Notes: generated by a model from the sequence alone, not told the origin. A DNA stretch of 24,356 nucleotides from a bacterium (GCA_017442645.1 JAFRZH010000034.1:1-24356); one strand, 5' to 3'; shown: positions 1 to 11,090, counted from the stretch's first letter. A program made the numbers and translations.

Positions 1-1
1 A

Positions 2-901
2 TCAGAAGTAAGAGCAAAAATAGCAGAATTAGAAGGAATAGTAAAAAGCAAAGAAGAAGAAATAACAACAATGGAAAGTCAAAGAACAACGTTATCAGAA
101 GGACTAGTTGAATTAAATAACGCAAAAACAGAAGCAGAAAACCGTGAGAAAGCACAGCAGAATGCAGCGGAAGCTTTAGAAAAAGCAAGAAATTCTGCAA
201 AAAAATATTTCGATAAAGTAAATGCTATAGAAGATATTGATATTGAATTGCAGGAAGGACTTTCTTTTGCAAATGCGATAGGAAGACTTGAGGATATGAT
301 CAAAAATTCCAATGCAACAAAAACAGATTTAGAGTCAGCTATGGATGATTGTAAAACTGCAGAATCAAACTATAATAGTGCAAAACAAACGAAAGAAAAT
401 CAAGAGAAACAAAGAAATTTTGAGGAGGCAGTTGAGGGTATTGTTAGTGCTATTACAAATGCGAAAGGAGAAATTGAAGCTTATAGTGATGAATTTGGTA
501 ATACAAAACTTAAAAATCCTTTAGATGATAGAGAACTTGCAGAAAAGGGTATTTCTTATACAATAGACGAAACTACCTTAACACTTTGGTGATTTGATCA
601 GTCAAAACAATATGAAATAGTGATACTTCCACCAGAAGAGATAAAAACTCCTGTTGCAGAGGTTATTCCAAATGAACAAAATATTACGATACTGTGAAAT
701 GGTACTTCAAATCCTTCTGTTGAAGTTGATCCTTCTATGGCAGGAAAAAAATACAAAGTTATTAGTATAACTTGATGAGAAGTTAGAGAAGGAATCATCG
801 AAGATACAACTATTGATTTTGGAAATATGAAACCAGGGGTATATTTGTTGGGAATAGAATGAATGCCTCGTTGAGCTGCTAAAAAAATAATAGTTCAATA
901 A
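2..901 (+). CDS. Coiled-coil surface protein with C-terminal sorting-like domain (5' partial)
   Basis: The frame is open to the left edge, so the start lies outside the window; 299 codons remain, ending in TAA. The first 150 or so visible residues are rich in Glu, Lys, Gln and Ala with heptad spacing, typical of a long coiled coil. The last 60 residues resemble the type A C-terminal sorting domain of the Bacteroidota type IX secretion system: a hydrophobic strand with 'ITGGEV', then 'NMKPGVYLLGIEG' and a terminal 'KKIIVQ'. Six glycines are UGA, all in the last third (from 590 on), while about 13 are GGN. A hairpin terminator follows at 908. The secreted or surface location is inferred from the C-terminal domain; no signal peptide is visible because the N-terminus is missing. 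The function is not known. Confidence 0.85.
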
Positions 902-907
902 GAAAAG

Positions 908-945
908 AAATCTGATTCTTCGATAGAGAGTCAGATTTTTTTCTT
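908..945 (+). terminator. Intrinsic terminator built from an inverted pair of the AAATCTGA motif
   Basis: A 12-bp stem (908-919 with 927-938, one G-T pair) and 7-nt loop are followed by a T-run. The arms are the repeated word AAATCTGA and its complement. It lies just after the TAA at 901. Confidence 0.85.
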
Positions 946-992
946 TCTTTTTTTAAAAAATATAATGTTAGGTATAAACTAGATAAAAAGAC

Positions 993-1024
993 TTGACATA
1001 TATATATCAATCGTTATATATAAT
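993..1024 (+). promoter_or_regulatory. Sigma-70-like promoter of the 1077 gene
   Basis: A consensus TTGACA (993-998) is followed by overlapping TATATA/TATAAT boxes (1017-1024), giving a spacer of 18 to 20 bp depending on the box chosen. The ATG is about 50 nt downstream. Confidence 0.6.
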
Positions 1025-1076
1025 GTTAGTTTTATATAATAAAACTATTTTTTAATTAATATGTCAAGTGTAAAAA

Positions 1077-1655
1077 ATGAACAATTTTAAAGAAGGGTTA
1101 AATGGATATTGTGACCATCATTTAACATCGTATGAAGAGGCAATTGATCAAATGCGTGAGGGAATTTATAATTCTTTAGATGATATGTTGAGAGAAGAAT
1201 TAGAATTATTAATGGAAAATGATAAAGAAATGCAGAATTTCTTGCAAGGATTGTTTCAACAAGAAGAACAGTTTGATATCAGTGAGCGACTCAATAGTGA
1301 AGAAAAAATAAAATTATACTTGATATTCAGAGACAAGAATTATACGATGCAAGAAATAGAAAATTTCTCTAAGGGATTTTTAGATAACATTTCATTTAAA
1401 AATGCGACTCAAATGAATTCTATAGATTTTTCTAATTTCTTCCATTATAATCTTTTTAAAAATACAGATTATAAAGAGATGATAAGATTCGTAGAAGCAC
1501 TTATCAATAAAAATGAAGAAGCAATACAATTTTATGATAACATTCAAGAATGGGATGATTGTGTTTGTGATATGAGTCAAAAAATTTGTTCTGTGAAAGA
1601 AAAACAAGATAAGGAATGAAATATTTATCGAAACATAGAATCAACGAAAAACTAA
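1077..1655 (+). CDS. Orphan acidic protein, 192 aa
   Basis: The ATG at 1077 is about 50 nt after a good promoter. The frame passes through one TGA (1617-1619, Gly) and ends in TAA 12 codons later. The product is strongly charged, rich in Glu, Asp, Asn and Lys, with several predicted amphipathic helices. It has no signal peptide, membrane segment or motif that I recognise. It stands alone with its own promoter and a terminator just downstream, so it is a single-gene unit. A cytoplasmic helical protein is likely, but the function is unknown. Confidence 0.75.
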
Positions 1656-1673
1656 AAGTCCATCTAAAAACAA

Positions 1674-1702
1674 AAAGAGAAGAAGTCTGACTTCTTCTTT
1701 TT
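1674..1702 (+). terminator. Intrinsic terminator with the AAGTCTGACTT motif as hairpin
   Basis: A 9-bp perfect stem (AGAAGAAGT with ACTTCTTCT) and a 3-nt CTG loop are followed by eight or more T. The centre of the hairpin is the repeated word AAGTCTGACTT (1683-1693). Confidence 0.8.
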
Positions 1703-1768
1703 TTTTCTTGAAATCAAAAACCTTTTAGATACTACTAATAATAGTTTTTATTTTATTCAATCGAATAT

Positions 1769-3430
1769 ATGGCCACTTGGAAAGATTTAGCAGATTTACT
1801 TTTCCCTAATGTAGATGCAGATATTCAGAAACTTTTAGATCAATATCCTCCTCGTGAAAATCCTATTTGTACGCGTTTTGCACCTTCTCCAACGGGATTT
1901 TTACATTTTTGAGGAGTTTTTACTTCAGTACTTAACTGTAAATATGCAAAACAGCAAGGAGGAACCTTTTTTCTTCGTATCGAAGATACCGATCAGAAAA
2001 GAGAAGTGGAAGGTGCTGTTTCCTTATTGATTCGTGGATTAAAATATTTTGGAATTGAATTTGATGAAGGACCTATCGGAGAAAATGGAGAAGATGTAGG
2101 AAATTATGGACCTTATACGCAGTCTCAAAGAGGGGAGTATTATAAAATTTTCATTAAAAATCTGATTGAAAGAGGACTTGCCTATCCTTGTTGGATGAGT
2201 GAAGAAGAATTGAATGCGATTCGTGAAAAGCAAATGGCACAGAAAAAGCTTCCTGGAATCTATGGAGAATATTCAAAATATAGAGCTTATACCCCAGATC
2301 AATTAATCGCAACCTATCATGAAAATGGAGACAGTTTCCCTGTAATCAGATTTCGTTCTCCTGGAGATTTAGAAAAAAAGATTCTTTTTACCGATGAATT
2401 GAGAGGAGTCGTTTCTATGGCGGATAATTATAATGATATTGTGATTCTCAAAAAAGATGGGCTTCCAACGTACCATTTAGCACATATCGTCGATGATACC
2501 TTGATGAGAACTTCGCTTGTGATGAGAGGGGAGGAGTGGCTTACTTCAGTTCCTCTTCATCTTCAACTTTTCAAAGCATTTGATTTACCAGCTCCAAAAT
2601 ATCTTCATCCAGCTCCTATTTCTAAATTAGATGAGGGGAAAAAGAGAAAACTGAGTAAAAGACATGATCCTGAGGCAGATATTCAATATTTCTTTAGAAA
2701 TGGATATGCTAAACAGGGAATTTTGGACTATATTTTTACTCTTGCATCTTCTTCTTTTGAAGATTGGAGAAAAGAGCATCAAGGAGTATCATTAGATGAA
2801 TTTCCTTTCGAAATCAGTAAAATGGGACTTGCTGCTCCACTTTTTGATGAAACGAAGCTCAAATGGATCAATAACCAATATTTGTCTTTCATCTCTACGG
2901 AGGAACTTTATCAACAATGTTTGGAATGGGCTCAGGAGTATGATTCAGATTTTTATACTCTTTTAACTTCAGATCACGACTACTATAAAGCTGCGATGAA
3001 TATCGAAAGACATACCGAAAAAGATCCAAAGAGATTTACGCTTTATTCTGATGTGAAAAGCCAGATTTTGTTCTTTTCAGATGATTGTTGGAATGCTCAA
3101 AAAGAAGAAAGAAAAAATCTGATTGCCGAACTTGGTTTGGGAGATTTAACAGCGTTTGTAAAAGAATATTCTGAGATTGTGAATCTTGATACCGATAATA
3201 CTCTTGTTTGGTTTGATCAACTCAAAGAAATTGGTAAAAAATACGGATATGCCGCAAATAACGCAGAATTTAAACAAGGAGGATTTGTTGGAAAAGTGGG
3301 AGATTTAGCAATGTTTCTTCGTGTGCAACTTTGTGGAGCAAAACAAACTCCAGACTTGTTTTCTACAATGAAAGTAATGGGAAAAGAAAGAGTAACAGCG
3401 AGATTAGGAGAATTTTTAATACATTACTAA
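1769..3430 (+). CDS. gltX: Glutamyl-tRNA synthetase
   Basis: Class I synthetase charging tRNA-Glu with glutamate, 553 aa, cytoplasmic. The HIGH region reads RFAPSPTG then HFGG at residues 36-49; the first Gly of HFGG is TGA at 1910-1912, so a standard-code reading would lose the ATP site. The KMSKS-equivalent KLSKR lies at about residues 294-298, after SKLDEGKKR. The GluRS sequences LRIEDTDQKR and VDDTLM...RGEEWL are also present. About 35 residues precede the HIGH region, more than usual. Only 1 of about 38 glycines is UGA, which suits a highly expressed gene. The TAA overlaps the end of the convergent gene at 3416 by 15 bp, and no separate terminator is seen. tRNA-Gln specificity cannot be judged. 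Confidence 0.96.
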
Positions 3431-3742
3431 AATCTTTCAGTCATCACAAAAAGAAAGATAAAGTTCTGAGGTGATAATATGTTTTAATATGAGTAGTTTC
3501 TTTTTTTTATGAAGAAGTTGTAGAAGAGTTTCTAATCGTTCAGAACTACTTATTCTCTGGTCACTGTATTGTTCAAAATTGTATTTTGCAGGGCTGAGAG
3601 CGATAGTGTTAAAAATCTGTTGAAGATATTGTACATCATGAACGATAAAACTCTTTTTTAGATTAGCATCACTTTGTCATAAAACATCAAAAACATAGCA
3701 AAATTTTCTATCAAAATCAGAGTAGGTCATGGAATGATTCAT
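3416..3742 (-). CDS. Small hypothetical protein, 108 aa
   Basis: Read with UGA as Gly the frame is open from the ATG at 3742 to a TAA inside the 3' end of gltX. It contains two UGA codons, one mid-gene and one five codons before the stop. The product is a charged helical protein with no membrane segment or recognised motif. It starts 42 nt after the murD stop on the same strand, so it is probably the last gene of the winged-helix, murD operon. The open frame plus co-orientation supports a real gene; the function is unknown. Confidence 0.6.
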
Positions 3743-3784
3743 GGTTTTTGTAGATATTAAGATATTCAGAAAATAAAGTTTGGC

Positions 3785-5092
3785 TTACTTTTCTCCGAGT
3801 TCTTTCACATATTGCTGGAACAAATCTCCCTTCTCTTCAAAATCTTTCCACAAAGAGAAACTTGGAGTAGCAGTCGAAAGAAGTGCAATTTTTCAAAGTT
3901 TGGTATGCTGATAAGCAAAATCTACTCCTTCTTTCATCTCACGAGTATGAAGAATCGTAAATTTCTCAGCATCATCACCCAACATTTTGGCAATTCTTTC
4001 CCCTGAATCTGGAAATAAAACAAGATTAGAAATCTGACTTTTTTTGATTCTTTCTACCATTTCAGAAAAATCGTACCATCCGTCAACTCCTCCCAAAAAT
4101 AACGTATCTACTTGATCTCATAATGCATCCAATGCCGCAATAGTTGAAAAAGGAGAGGTTGAAATCGCATCATCATAAAAAGAGATTCCTTTGAACGTTC
4201 CTACATGTTGAAGTCTATGGCGAACGGCTGTGAAGTTGGAAATCGTCTTTTTGATAATTTCTGCGTCGATACCAAGTTGGAATCCCAAAGCAATAATCGC
4301 ACAAATATTTCGCAAATTATGCTCTCCAAGCAATTTTATTTCGCTACGTGGCAAAAAAGGTTTTCAAAAAACTAATAAATCTGATTCATCCCAAGTGAAA
4401 TCTGTTCCTTTTCACGTTAAAGTCACTCCATCAAGGTTTATCTCTGGCAAATATTGCTCCTTAGTAGAACTGAAAAGAATTTTTTTCTCTGCTCCGTCCA
4501 AAACATGTTTTTTTGCTTGAACATAGTTTTCCATACTTCCATGCCAATCCAAATGTACAGGAAAAATAGAACCAAGAATAGAAATCAGATTTTTCTTTTT
4601 TAAGGTCTCAAGCATAAAGCTGGAAAGTTCGATCACAACATACTGATCTTTATTGTCAAAATCAATTTCATCAAGTACCGGTTTCCCAATATTTCCCGCT
4701 AAGACTACAGGAAATCACGCATCTTTAAACAATTGATAGGTTAAAGAAGTCATCGTAGTTTTCCCTTTACTCGCACTAAGCGCTACTACTTTCCCAGGGA
4801 AATGGTCGAAGAAAAATTGAACTTGAGTAAAGGTTTTTTCTTGAACAGTACGAATTTCAGGAGTGTAAGGGATTCCTGCAGTTTTAAAGATAAGATCATA
4901 CTGATCCAAATTTTTCAAGTAATCTTCTCAAGAAACAGTGGAAATCTCTTGATCCTCGATTTCTTTTTGGTCCAAAATCGTAAGATCAGATTTTTTTACT
5001 CCTTGTTTCAAAAGGAATCTAAGAGTAGATTTTCCTTCTCTTCCGAAACCGAGAATCGCGATTTTTTTGTTCAATAATTCTGGAAACTGCAT
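3785..5092 (-). CDS. murD: UDP-N-acetylmuramoyl-L-alanine:D-glutamate ligase
   Basis: Mur ligase adding D-Glu to UDP-MurNAc-L-Ala in cytoplasmic peptidoglycan precursor synthesis, 435 aa. The order of MurD landmarks is complete: N-terminal Rossmann start 'ILGFGREGKST', 'TAGIP', ATP loop 'SASKGKTT', 'AGNIGKP', 'ELSSFMLE', 'HLDWHGSMENYVQAKK' (lysine for carbamylation), 'GEHNLRNICA', 'VRHRLQHVG', 'FYDDAISTSP', 'LGGVDGWYDF', and the C-terminal 'LSTATPSFSLWKDFEEKGD'. The P-loop is SKGKTT rather than the common TNGKTT. Six glycines are UGA, most in loops. It starts 23 nt after the winged-helix gene, so the two are likely cotranscribed. Confidence 0.95.
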
Positions 5093-5115
5093 TGTTTACC
5101 ATTACAAAATAAAAA

Positions 5116-5658
5116 TTACACTTTGATATTGGGATAAAACCTCATCACTTGAAGTACGAATCTATCAGAGAGTCTGTACCTTTTCTGCCATTCATCAAAC
5201 GGCATATACACAATCGATCCATTTTCGATAAAATACGTAGAAAAAATTTCAGAAATCTGACTTTTGATTTTTGTTAATGCTTCCCCATTGCCTGGATGAT
5301 ACACCACGATCAAATCCATTTCCAATCCAATTCCAAACTTCTTTCCCCAAAAATACTGAGAAATAACTTCAGCATTTTCGGTAAAAAACATTTCAAGAGA
5401 AACTTTGAGCGAATCAAAGAAAAACGTCTTAAAAAGAGGGAATAATTCCTTTTTCATCGCGATAGAAAAACCATTCCCTTCCTTATTGACCAGTAAAATT
5501 CCTGCTTCTTCAAGAGAATCGACTTGTTTTTTGATAGCAGGGAATGTCCGTCCCAATTCAGCTTCTAAAGCTCTCATCGAAACTCCTTGTCTTCTAAAAA
5601 GCAGATATTTGATAATATCCACCTTTGTTTTAGATCCAAAAAGTTTCTCTAAATTCAT
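5116..5658 (-). CDS. Winged-helix DNA-binding protein, 180 aa
   Basis: Residues 1-60 form a winged helix: 'FGSKTKVDIIKYLLF', a recognition region around 'MRALEAELGRTFPAIKKQVDSLEEAGIL' broken by short loops, then a wing. This resembles the ArsR/MarR-like and nucleotidyltransferase-linked HTH domains. The C-terminal half, with 'FGIGLEMDLIVVY', could be a degenerate nucleotidyltransferase fold; this is weak. The frame can be opened to a TTG at 5715, but the ATG at 5658 (MNLEKLFGS) fits the domain start better. All about 13 glycines are GGN. It precedes murD, so it may regulate that operon (inference). Confidence 0.8.
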   Translation of the reverse strand: MNLEKLFGSKTKVDIIKYLLFRRQGVSMRALEAELGRTFPAIKKQVDSLEEAGILLVNKEGNGFSIAMKKELFPLFKTFFFDSLKVSLEMFFTENAEVISQYFWGKKFGIGLEMDLIVVYHPGNGEALTKIKSQISEIFSTYFIENGSIVYMPFDEWQKRYRLSDRFVLQVMRFYPNIKV

Positions 5659-5757
5659 CCATTCTTCAATGAAAGTAAACTTCCATAGTAGTACAGAAAA
5701 AGGGAAAAATTTCAAGAAAAAAGAATATGTTTTCTGAAAATTCTCCCATCACTTCGT

Positions 5758-5849
5758 GACTTTTTGTCAAAGTGTATAATGTATCGTTTGCACAACGTTA
5801 AGATGGAAAATCGTTAACTCTTACAGTAAAAATCTATAAAAATAAATAA
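5758..5849 (+). pseudogene. Decayed 3' end of a paralogue of the 5941 lipoprotein gene
   Basis: Positions 5787-5827 match 6781-6821 at 40 of 41 bases, in the same orientation. The copy also retains GTCAAAGTG upstream, but with a 12-nt in-frame insertion before the matching block and a CAA to TAA change within it. Downstream the frame ends at a TAA (5847-5849). Nothing recognisable of the gene remains upstream. It is a remnant, not a working gene. Confidence 0.8.
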
Positions 5850-5856
5850 AAATCTA

Positions 5857-5885
5857 TTGACTTTATTGTGATTTTTTTCTATTCT
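5857..5885 (+). promoter_or_regulatory. Promoter of the 5941 lipoprotein gene
   Basis: TTGACT (5857-5862), a 17-bp spacer and TATTCT (5880-5885) lie about 55 nt before the ATG. Confidence 0.6.
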
Positions 5886-5940
5886 AATAGAGTTTTATCG
5901 TTTTACTTTATTACAGAAACAAATTTAAAAATTAAAAAAA

Positions 5941-6831
5941 ATGAAGATTATTAAGTATTTTATTAGCGTAATAACGCTAGCAAGTATCATGTTAATGGCT
6001 GTCTTTAATCTTAGTTCTTGTACTGAAAAGGAAGATAGCTTGGTATGTGATTTGTGGTATTATTCCGCAAGACAACTTGATTTAAATTTGGGAATTTTTG
6101 TTGAGGAAGATGCTATTAATGGAACGTATCTTGTCTTTAAGAATGATTCAGTTTTTGATGGTTTCCTTGATAAAATGGATAAGAAATTTCCAGAAGATAG
6201 AGAAAGTCTTGTTCAAGAATTCTATGACAAAGGCTTTATTTCTCGTAAATCATGGGAAGAACAAAATCCAGAGGCAAAAAAACATCCGTCATTGACTTTT
6301 TCTTTACTTATTAATCCTGATGGTTTAATTAAGATTGGAGATACTTTGTATCAAGATGTTCTCGAACAACAACTTTTCAGTGTAAATGAAAAAGGAGAAA
6401 AAACTTTCATAAAAGGAAATGTTTCAAAGGCTCTTCCTAGAGAATCAAGGAATTCCTATGATATTACGGAAGATTATCCTTTTAATGGATTTACAACTCT
6501 CCAACTTGATGCATGTTTGAATTATGAAGTTCGTGTTATAAGAGATGATATCGTGTATTTCCGAGCTGGATTTTATCTGAGAGGACTTAACACTGGTTCT
6601 ATTGCTGATTGGAAACGTGCTTATGGTGATTTTGATGTTTATACTTCGTTTGATTATACCAATGAAGATGGAAATCGTACTCAAGGGGAAAATCATTATA
6701 CAGCAAATAATGTAACAGGGTATTCTAATACACTAGCTAAAAGTTGGCGGTTGAATATTGACTCTTTTTCTGTCAAAGTGTTTGCACAACGTCAAGATGG
6801 AAAATCGTTAACTCTTACAGTCAAACTATAA
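5941..6831 (+). CDS. Secreted lipoprotein, Bacteroidota-like, free of UGA codons
   Basis: 296 aa. A lysine-containing N-terminus, a hydrophobic stretch (residues 8-23) and a lipobox LSSC place the lipidated Cys at residue 27. The mature start is C-T-E-K-E-D, an acidic tail of the kind seen in Bacteroidota surface lipoproteins. The rest is beta-rich with many aromatic and acidic residues and no family that I can name. All 17 glycines are GGN; not one is UGA, unlike most genes here of similar size. It has its own promoter and terminator, and its 3' end is duplicated upstream at 5758. Together these suggest acquisition from a standard-code donor (inference). Confidence 0.85.
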   Translation: MKIIKYFISVITLASIMLMAVFNLSSCTEKEDSLVCDLWYYSARQLDLNLGIFVEEDAINGTYLVFKNDSVFDGFLDKMDKKFPEDRESLVQEFYDKGFISRKSWEEQNPEAKKHPSLTFSLLINPDGLIKIGDTLYQDVLEQQLFSVNEKGEKTFIKGNVSKALPRESRNSYDITEDYPFNGFTTLQLDACLNYEVRVIRDDIVYFRAGFYLRGLNTGSIADWKRAYGDFDVYTSFDYTNEDGNRTQGENHYTANNVTGYSNTLAKSWRLNIDSFSVKVFAQRQDGKSLTLTVKL

Positions 6832-6855
6832 CTTAAATGAAAAAAACGATAAAAC

Positions 6856-6893
6856 AAGTCTCCGAAGTGAATTCACTTTTGGAGACTTTTTTA
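6856..6893 (+). terminator. Strong intrinsic terminator
   Basis: AAGTCTCC (6856-6863) pairs with GGAGACTT (6881-6888), enclosing a second stem AAGTGAATTCACTT; a T-run follows. It lies 25 nt after the lipoprotein stop. Confidence 0.85.
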
Positions 6894-7012
6894 CTTTCAA
6901 AAAAACTTACAAAATAAAAAAGAATTTAAAAAAATTTAAAAAAATGATTGAATAAAAAAAATAAATCTATAAGATACTAGAAAATGAAAAATTTATTTTC
7001 TCAAAAAAATAA

Positions 7013-7915
7013 ATGGGAGAAAACGAAGAAAAGAAAACAAAAAAAACGAGGAGCACATCCGTAAAAAAAACAATTAAAAATACCAATAAAAAAACTGCTG
7101 ATGAAGGGTTAAAACAAGCTAAAACATATGCACAATCAAAGCCTGTTTTTGTGGCAGCAAAAAAAGATCATAAATTTATTATTGTTGATACTGCACCAGA
7201 ATTAGAAAATAGTAATGAAAAAGAGATAAATGAAGAAAATAAGGAAAGAGAAAAAAAGAAAAAAATTCCTGTAGCGATTTGGGCCTTTTTTTGAGTTTCT
7301 CTTGTTCTTTTTTGTACCGCATTTTATTCGGCAATTTTACTTCCAAAACTTAATGGAGAACAAGAACATTCTTCCAATCCTGTGGTTGTAGATTTAGAAA
7401 AAAAAGGAGAAAATACGGAAACTAAACAAGAAAATCAATCCTTATCTTGAAATCAGGAAAATATCTTCACAGTAACTCCTCCTACAAACGAAGAAAATCA
7501 AGGAAATATCGTTGAAATTTCGCACTTTGATGAAAGTCAGACTTCTTTTCTTTTTTCTTTTTATCAATTGATGTCTGAAAAAAAGAGTGATGAACTTCTT
7601 ACAATGCTTCATCCTAATTTGAGAAGGGGGCTTCAAGCTAATTGGAATAGTTCGAGATTGAAGAAATTTATGGATCATGTGGTTGGAGGGCAGATTAAAC
7701 CGACGGTGATAGATGTAAAAAATCAGAATGGAACGATAACGTATCAATATGAACTTCATTATTCATTGGATGTGAATAGTGAGAAAAGTTTTGATGAGGA
7801 GCGAGAAATGACCGTTCAAGGTGAAGGAAATAATGCAAAAATTACGAATATTCACTGCTCTACTCACAAATGTTCTCAGCATCCGATTTTCTGGCCTGAG
7901 AACTTTATTAAATAA
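7013..7915 (+). CDS. Single-pass membrane protein with NTF2-like extracellular domain
   Basis: 300 aa, with two UGA glycines (7292 and 7448). The N-terminal 84 residues are very Lys/Glu-rich and probably cytoplasmic. One membrane segment spans about residues 85-110 (IPVAIWAFFG onward). A low-complexity linker follows, then from about residue 175 a compact domain beginning 'FLFSFYQLMSEKKSDELLTM' that looks like an NTF2-like or DUF4878-type fold (tentative). Upstream is a possible -10 TATAAG (6968) and a 7-bp hairpin directly before the ATG. miaA follows after 9 nt, so they are cotranscribed. The function is unknown; a cell-envelope role is inferred from topology. Confidence 0.82.
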
Positions 7916-7924
7916 TTTTTGAAG

Positions 7925-8881
7925 ATGGAAGTAGAAGAGATTTTAAAAGAGGCAAAGTCTGATGTAGAACAATTTTTGGAAAAAAATCCTGATGGAACGA
8001 TTGTGATTCGAGGAGCAACTGCTACCGGGAAAAGTAAGCTTTCGATTTTGCTTAGTGATTTTTTTGATTGTGAGATTATTTCTTCGGATAGTAGGCAAAT
8101 TTTCAGAAAAATGAATATCGGAACCGATAAAATCCCTCAAGAAATCCTTCAAAAAGTTCCTCATCATCAAATTGATATTGTCGATCCTGATGAAACCTAT
8201 ACTGCTGGACAACGAAAAGATGATGCTGAAAGGCAAGTGGAAGAGATTTTACAAAAGAAGAAGATTCCTTTTATTGTAGGAGGAACGGGGCTTTATATCG
8301 ACACCATTTACAAAAATTTTGCGATGCCAGAATGTTCTCCTCAATGGGATTATAGAAGAGAAATGATGGAGAAAGAAAATCTTCAATCAGGATTTTTGTA
8401 TAAAGAACTTCTCAAAGTTGATCCTGAAGAAGCTCAAAAACTTCATCCAAATTCTACGAGATATATTTTGAGAGCTTTGGAGATTCATCATGTTTTGGGA
8501 AAGACAAAAACCGAGGCATTTTCTCAGCAACCGGTTAAACATCCGCTTTTTATGATGGGACTTTGGAGAGAAAAAGAGGAAACGAACAGGAGAATTAATG
8601 CAAGAATTAAAGAGATGATAAAAATCTGACTCATCGATGAAGTGCAAGGACTTTTAAACGAAGGATATTCCAAAGATTTACAGTCTATGCAAGGAATTGG
8701 ATACAAGGAAGTAGTTGGATATTTAGAAGGAGAGTATGATCTCGAAAAAATGGAAGAACTTTTGAAAAGAAATACGCATCATTTAGCTAAAAAACAAAGA
8801 ACTCGATTTCGTAGATACATTGCTGAAGGAATTTCTAATCCTACGGAAAATGTGGCGTATAAGGTGTATTCTTTGGGGTAA
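7925..8881 (+). CDS. miaA: tRNA dimethylallyltransferase
   Basis: Transfers a dimethylallyl group to N6 of A37 in tRNAs reading UNN codons, 318 aa. Family motifs in order: P-loop GATATGKS (residues 30-37), 'EIISSDSRQIFRKMNIGTDK', 'PHHQIDIVDPDETYTAG', 'VGGTGLYID', 'RALEIHHVLG', 'LIDEV', 'MQGIGYKEVVGYL' and the C-terminal 'KKQRTRFRR'. One TGA (8627-8629) encodes the conserved Gly before LIDEV and lies within a copy of the AAATCTGAC word. A TTG two codons upstream is possible, but the ATG at 7925 is preferred. It is the second gene of the operon and ends in TAA just before a two-way terminator. Confidence 0.95.
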
Positions 8882-8916
8882 AGTTTTTTGATTCGTATAG
8901 AATTTTAAAATAAAAA

Positions 8917-8938
8917 AGAGAGATTCGCAAGTCTCTCT
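8917..8938. terminator. Bidirectional terminator between miaA and the cinA-like gene
   Basis: AGAGAGA (8917-8923) pairs with TCTCTCT (8932-8938) around an 8-nt loop. An A-run precedes it and T-rich sequence follows, so it can serve both converging genes. Confidence 0.7.
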
Positions 8939-8940
8939 AA

Positions 8941-9453
8941 TTATTCCTTCCCAATCAAAGCTCGTAATTTTTCATAAATCTCCTCTGCCACAGCAAGTTT
9001 ATACTTCAATCTTGATTCTTGGTGAGGAATCTCAAGATGATAAACAGAAACCTCTCCTTGAATCCAAAAAGCAAAATAGACTTCTCAAGGGACAGAAAAA
9101 GCGGAATTATTCGGATCAATATTTCCCATAGTTCCCGTAATTCCGATTCCTATCGTAGTTTGATAGGTTTTCGCACAAGCTTTTGCCATTTCAATAGCAG
9201 TTTCTTCCGAATATACCGAATATTTTTCCAAAACCTCAGAATTCACTCCTTGCATGATTTTTGCCTCATTACAATACGTTACAAAAGCTCAGGGAAGAAC
9301 CGCTGAAGCTCATTCCGTATCAGTAATCAAGGAAGCTATTTGTCCAGATGTAGCAGATTCCATCGTTGTGATCGTCATATTTTTCTCGATCAAAAACTTG
9401 GTTAAAGTACGATAATGTTCACGAATTACTTGTTCTTGATATTCTTTAGCCAT
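8941..9453 (-). CDS. CinA C-terminal domain protein (PncC-like NMN deamidase)
   Basis: 170 aa, the stand-alone CinA C-terminal domain, which in characterised members removes the amide of nicotinamide mononucleotide for NAD salvage. Matches to the family are 'TMESATSGQIASLITDTEGASAV' in broken form, 'GAFVTYCNEAKIMQGV', 'YSEETAIEMAKACA' and 'GIGITGTMGN'. The usual ESCTGG is here ESATSG, so the Cys and one Gly of the signature are replaced. Three glycines are UGA. It starts 26 nt after the metG stop on the same strand and is probably the last gene of that operon. Confidence 0.88.
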
Positions 9454-9479
9454 AACAAAATGAAAATACAACTAAAAAA

Positions 9480-11090
<1,611 letters not shown>

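Noticed and set aside
4115..4190. Loss of the usual Lys in the MurD motif corresponding to DSKATN (here DDAISTS).
   Set aside because: Several MurD lineages have Ile or another residue at this place, so it is not a sign of inactivity.
5116..5715. Longer start (TTG at 5715) for the winged-helix gene.
   Set aside because: The extra 19 residues are hydrophobic/aromatic without match to the domain; the ATG at 5658 begins directly at the winged helix.
5751..5766. Small TCAC-TTC-GTGA hairpin followed by Ts.
   Set aside because: A four-base stem is too weak to call a terminator, and no plus-strand gene ends there.
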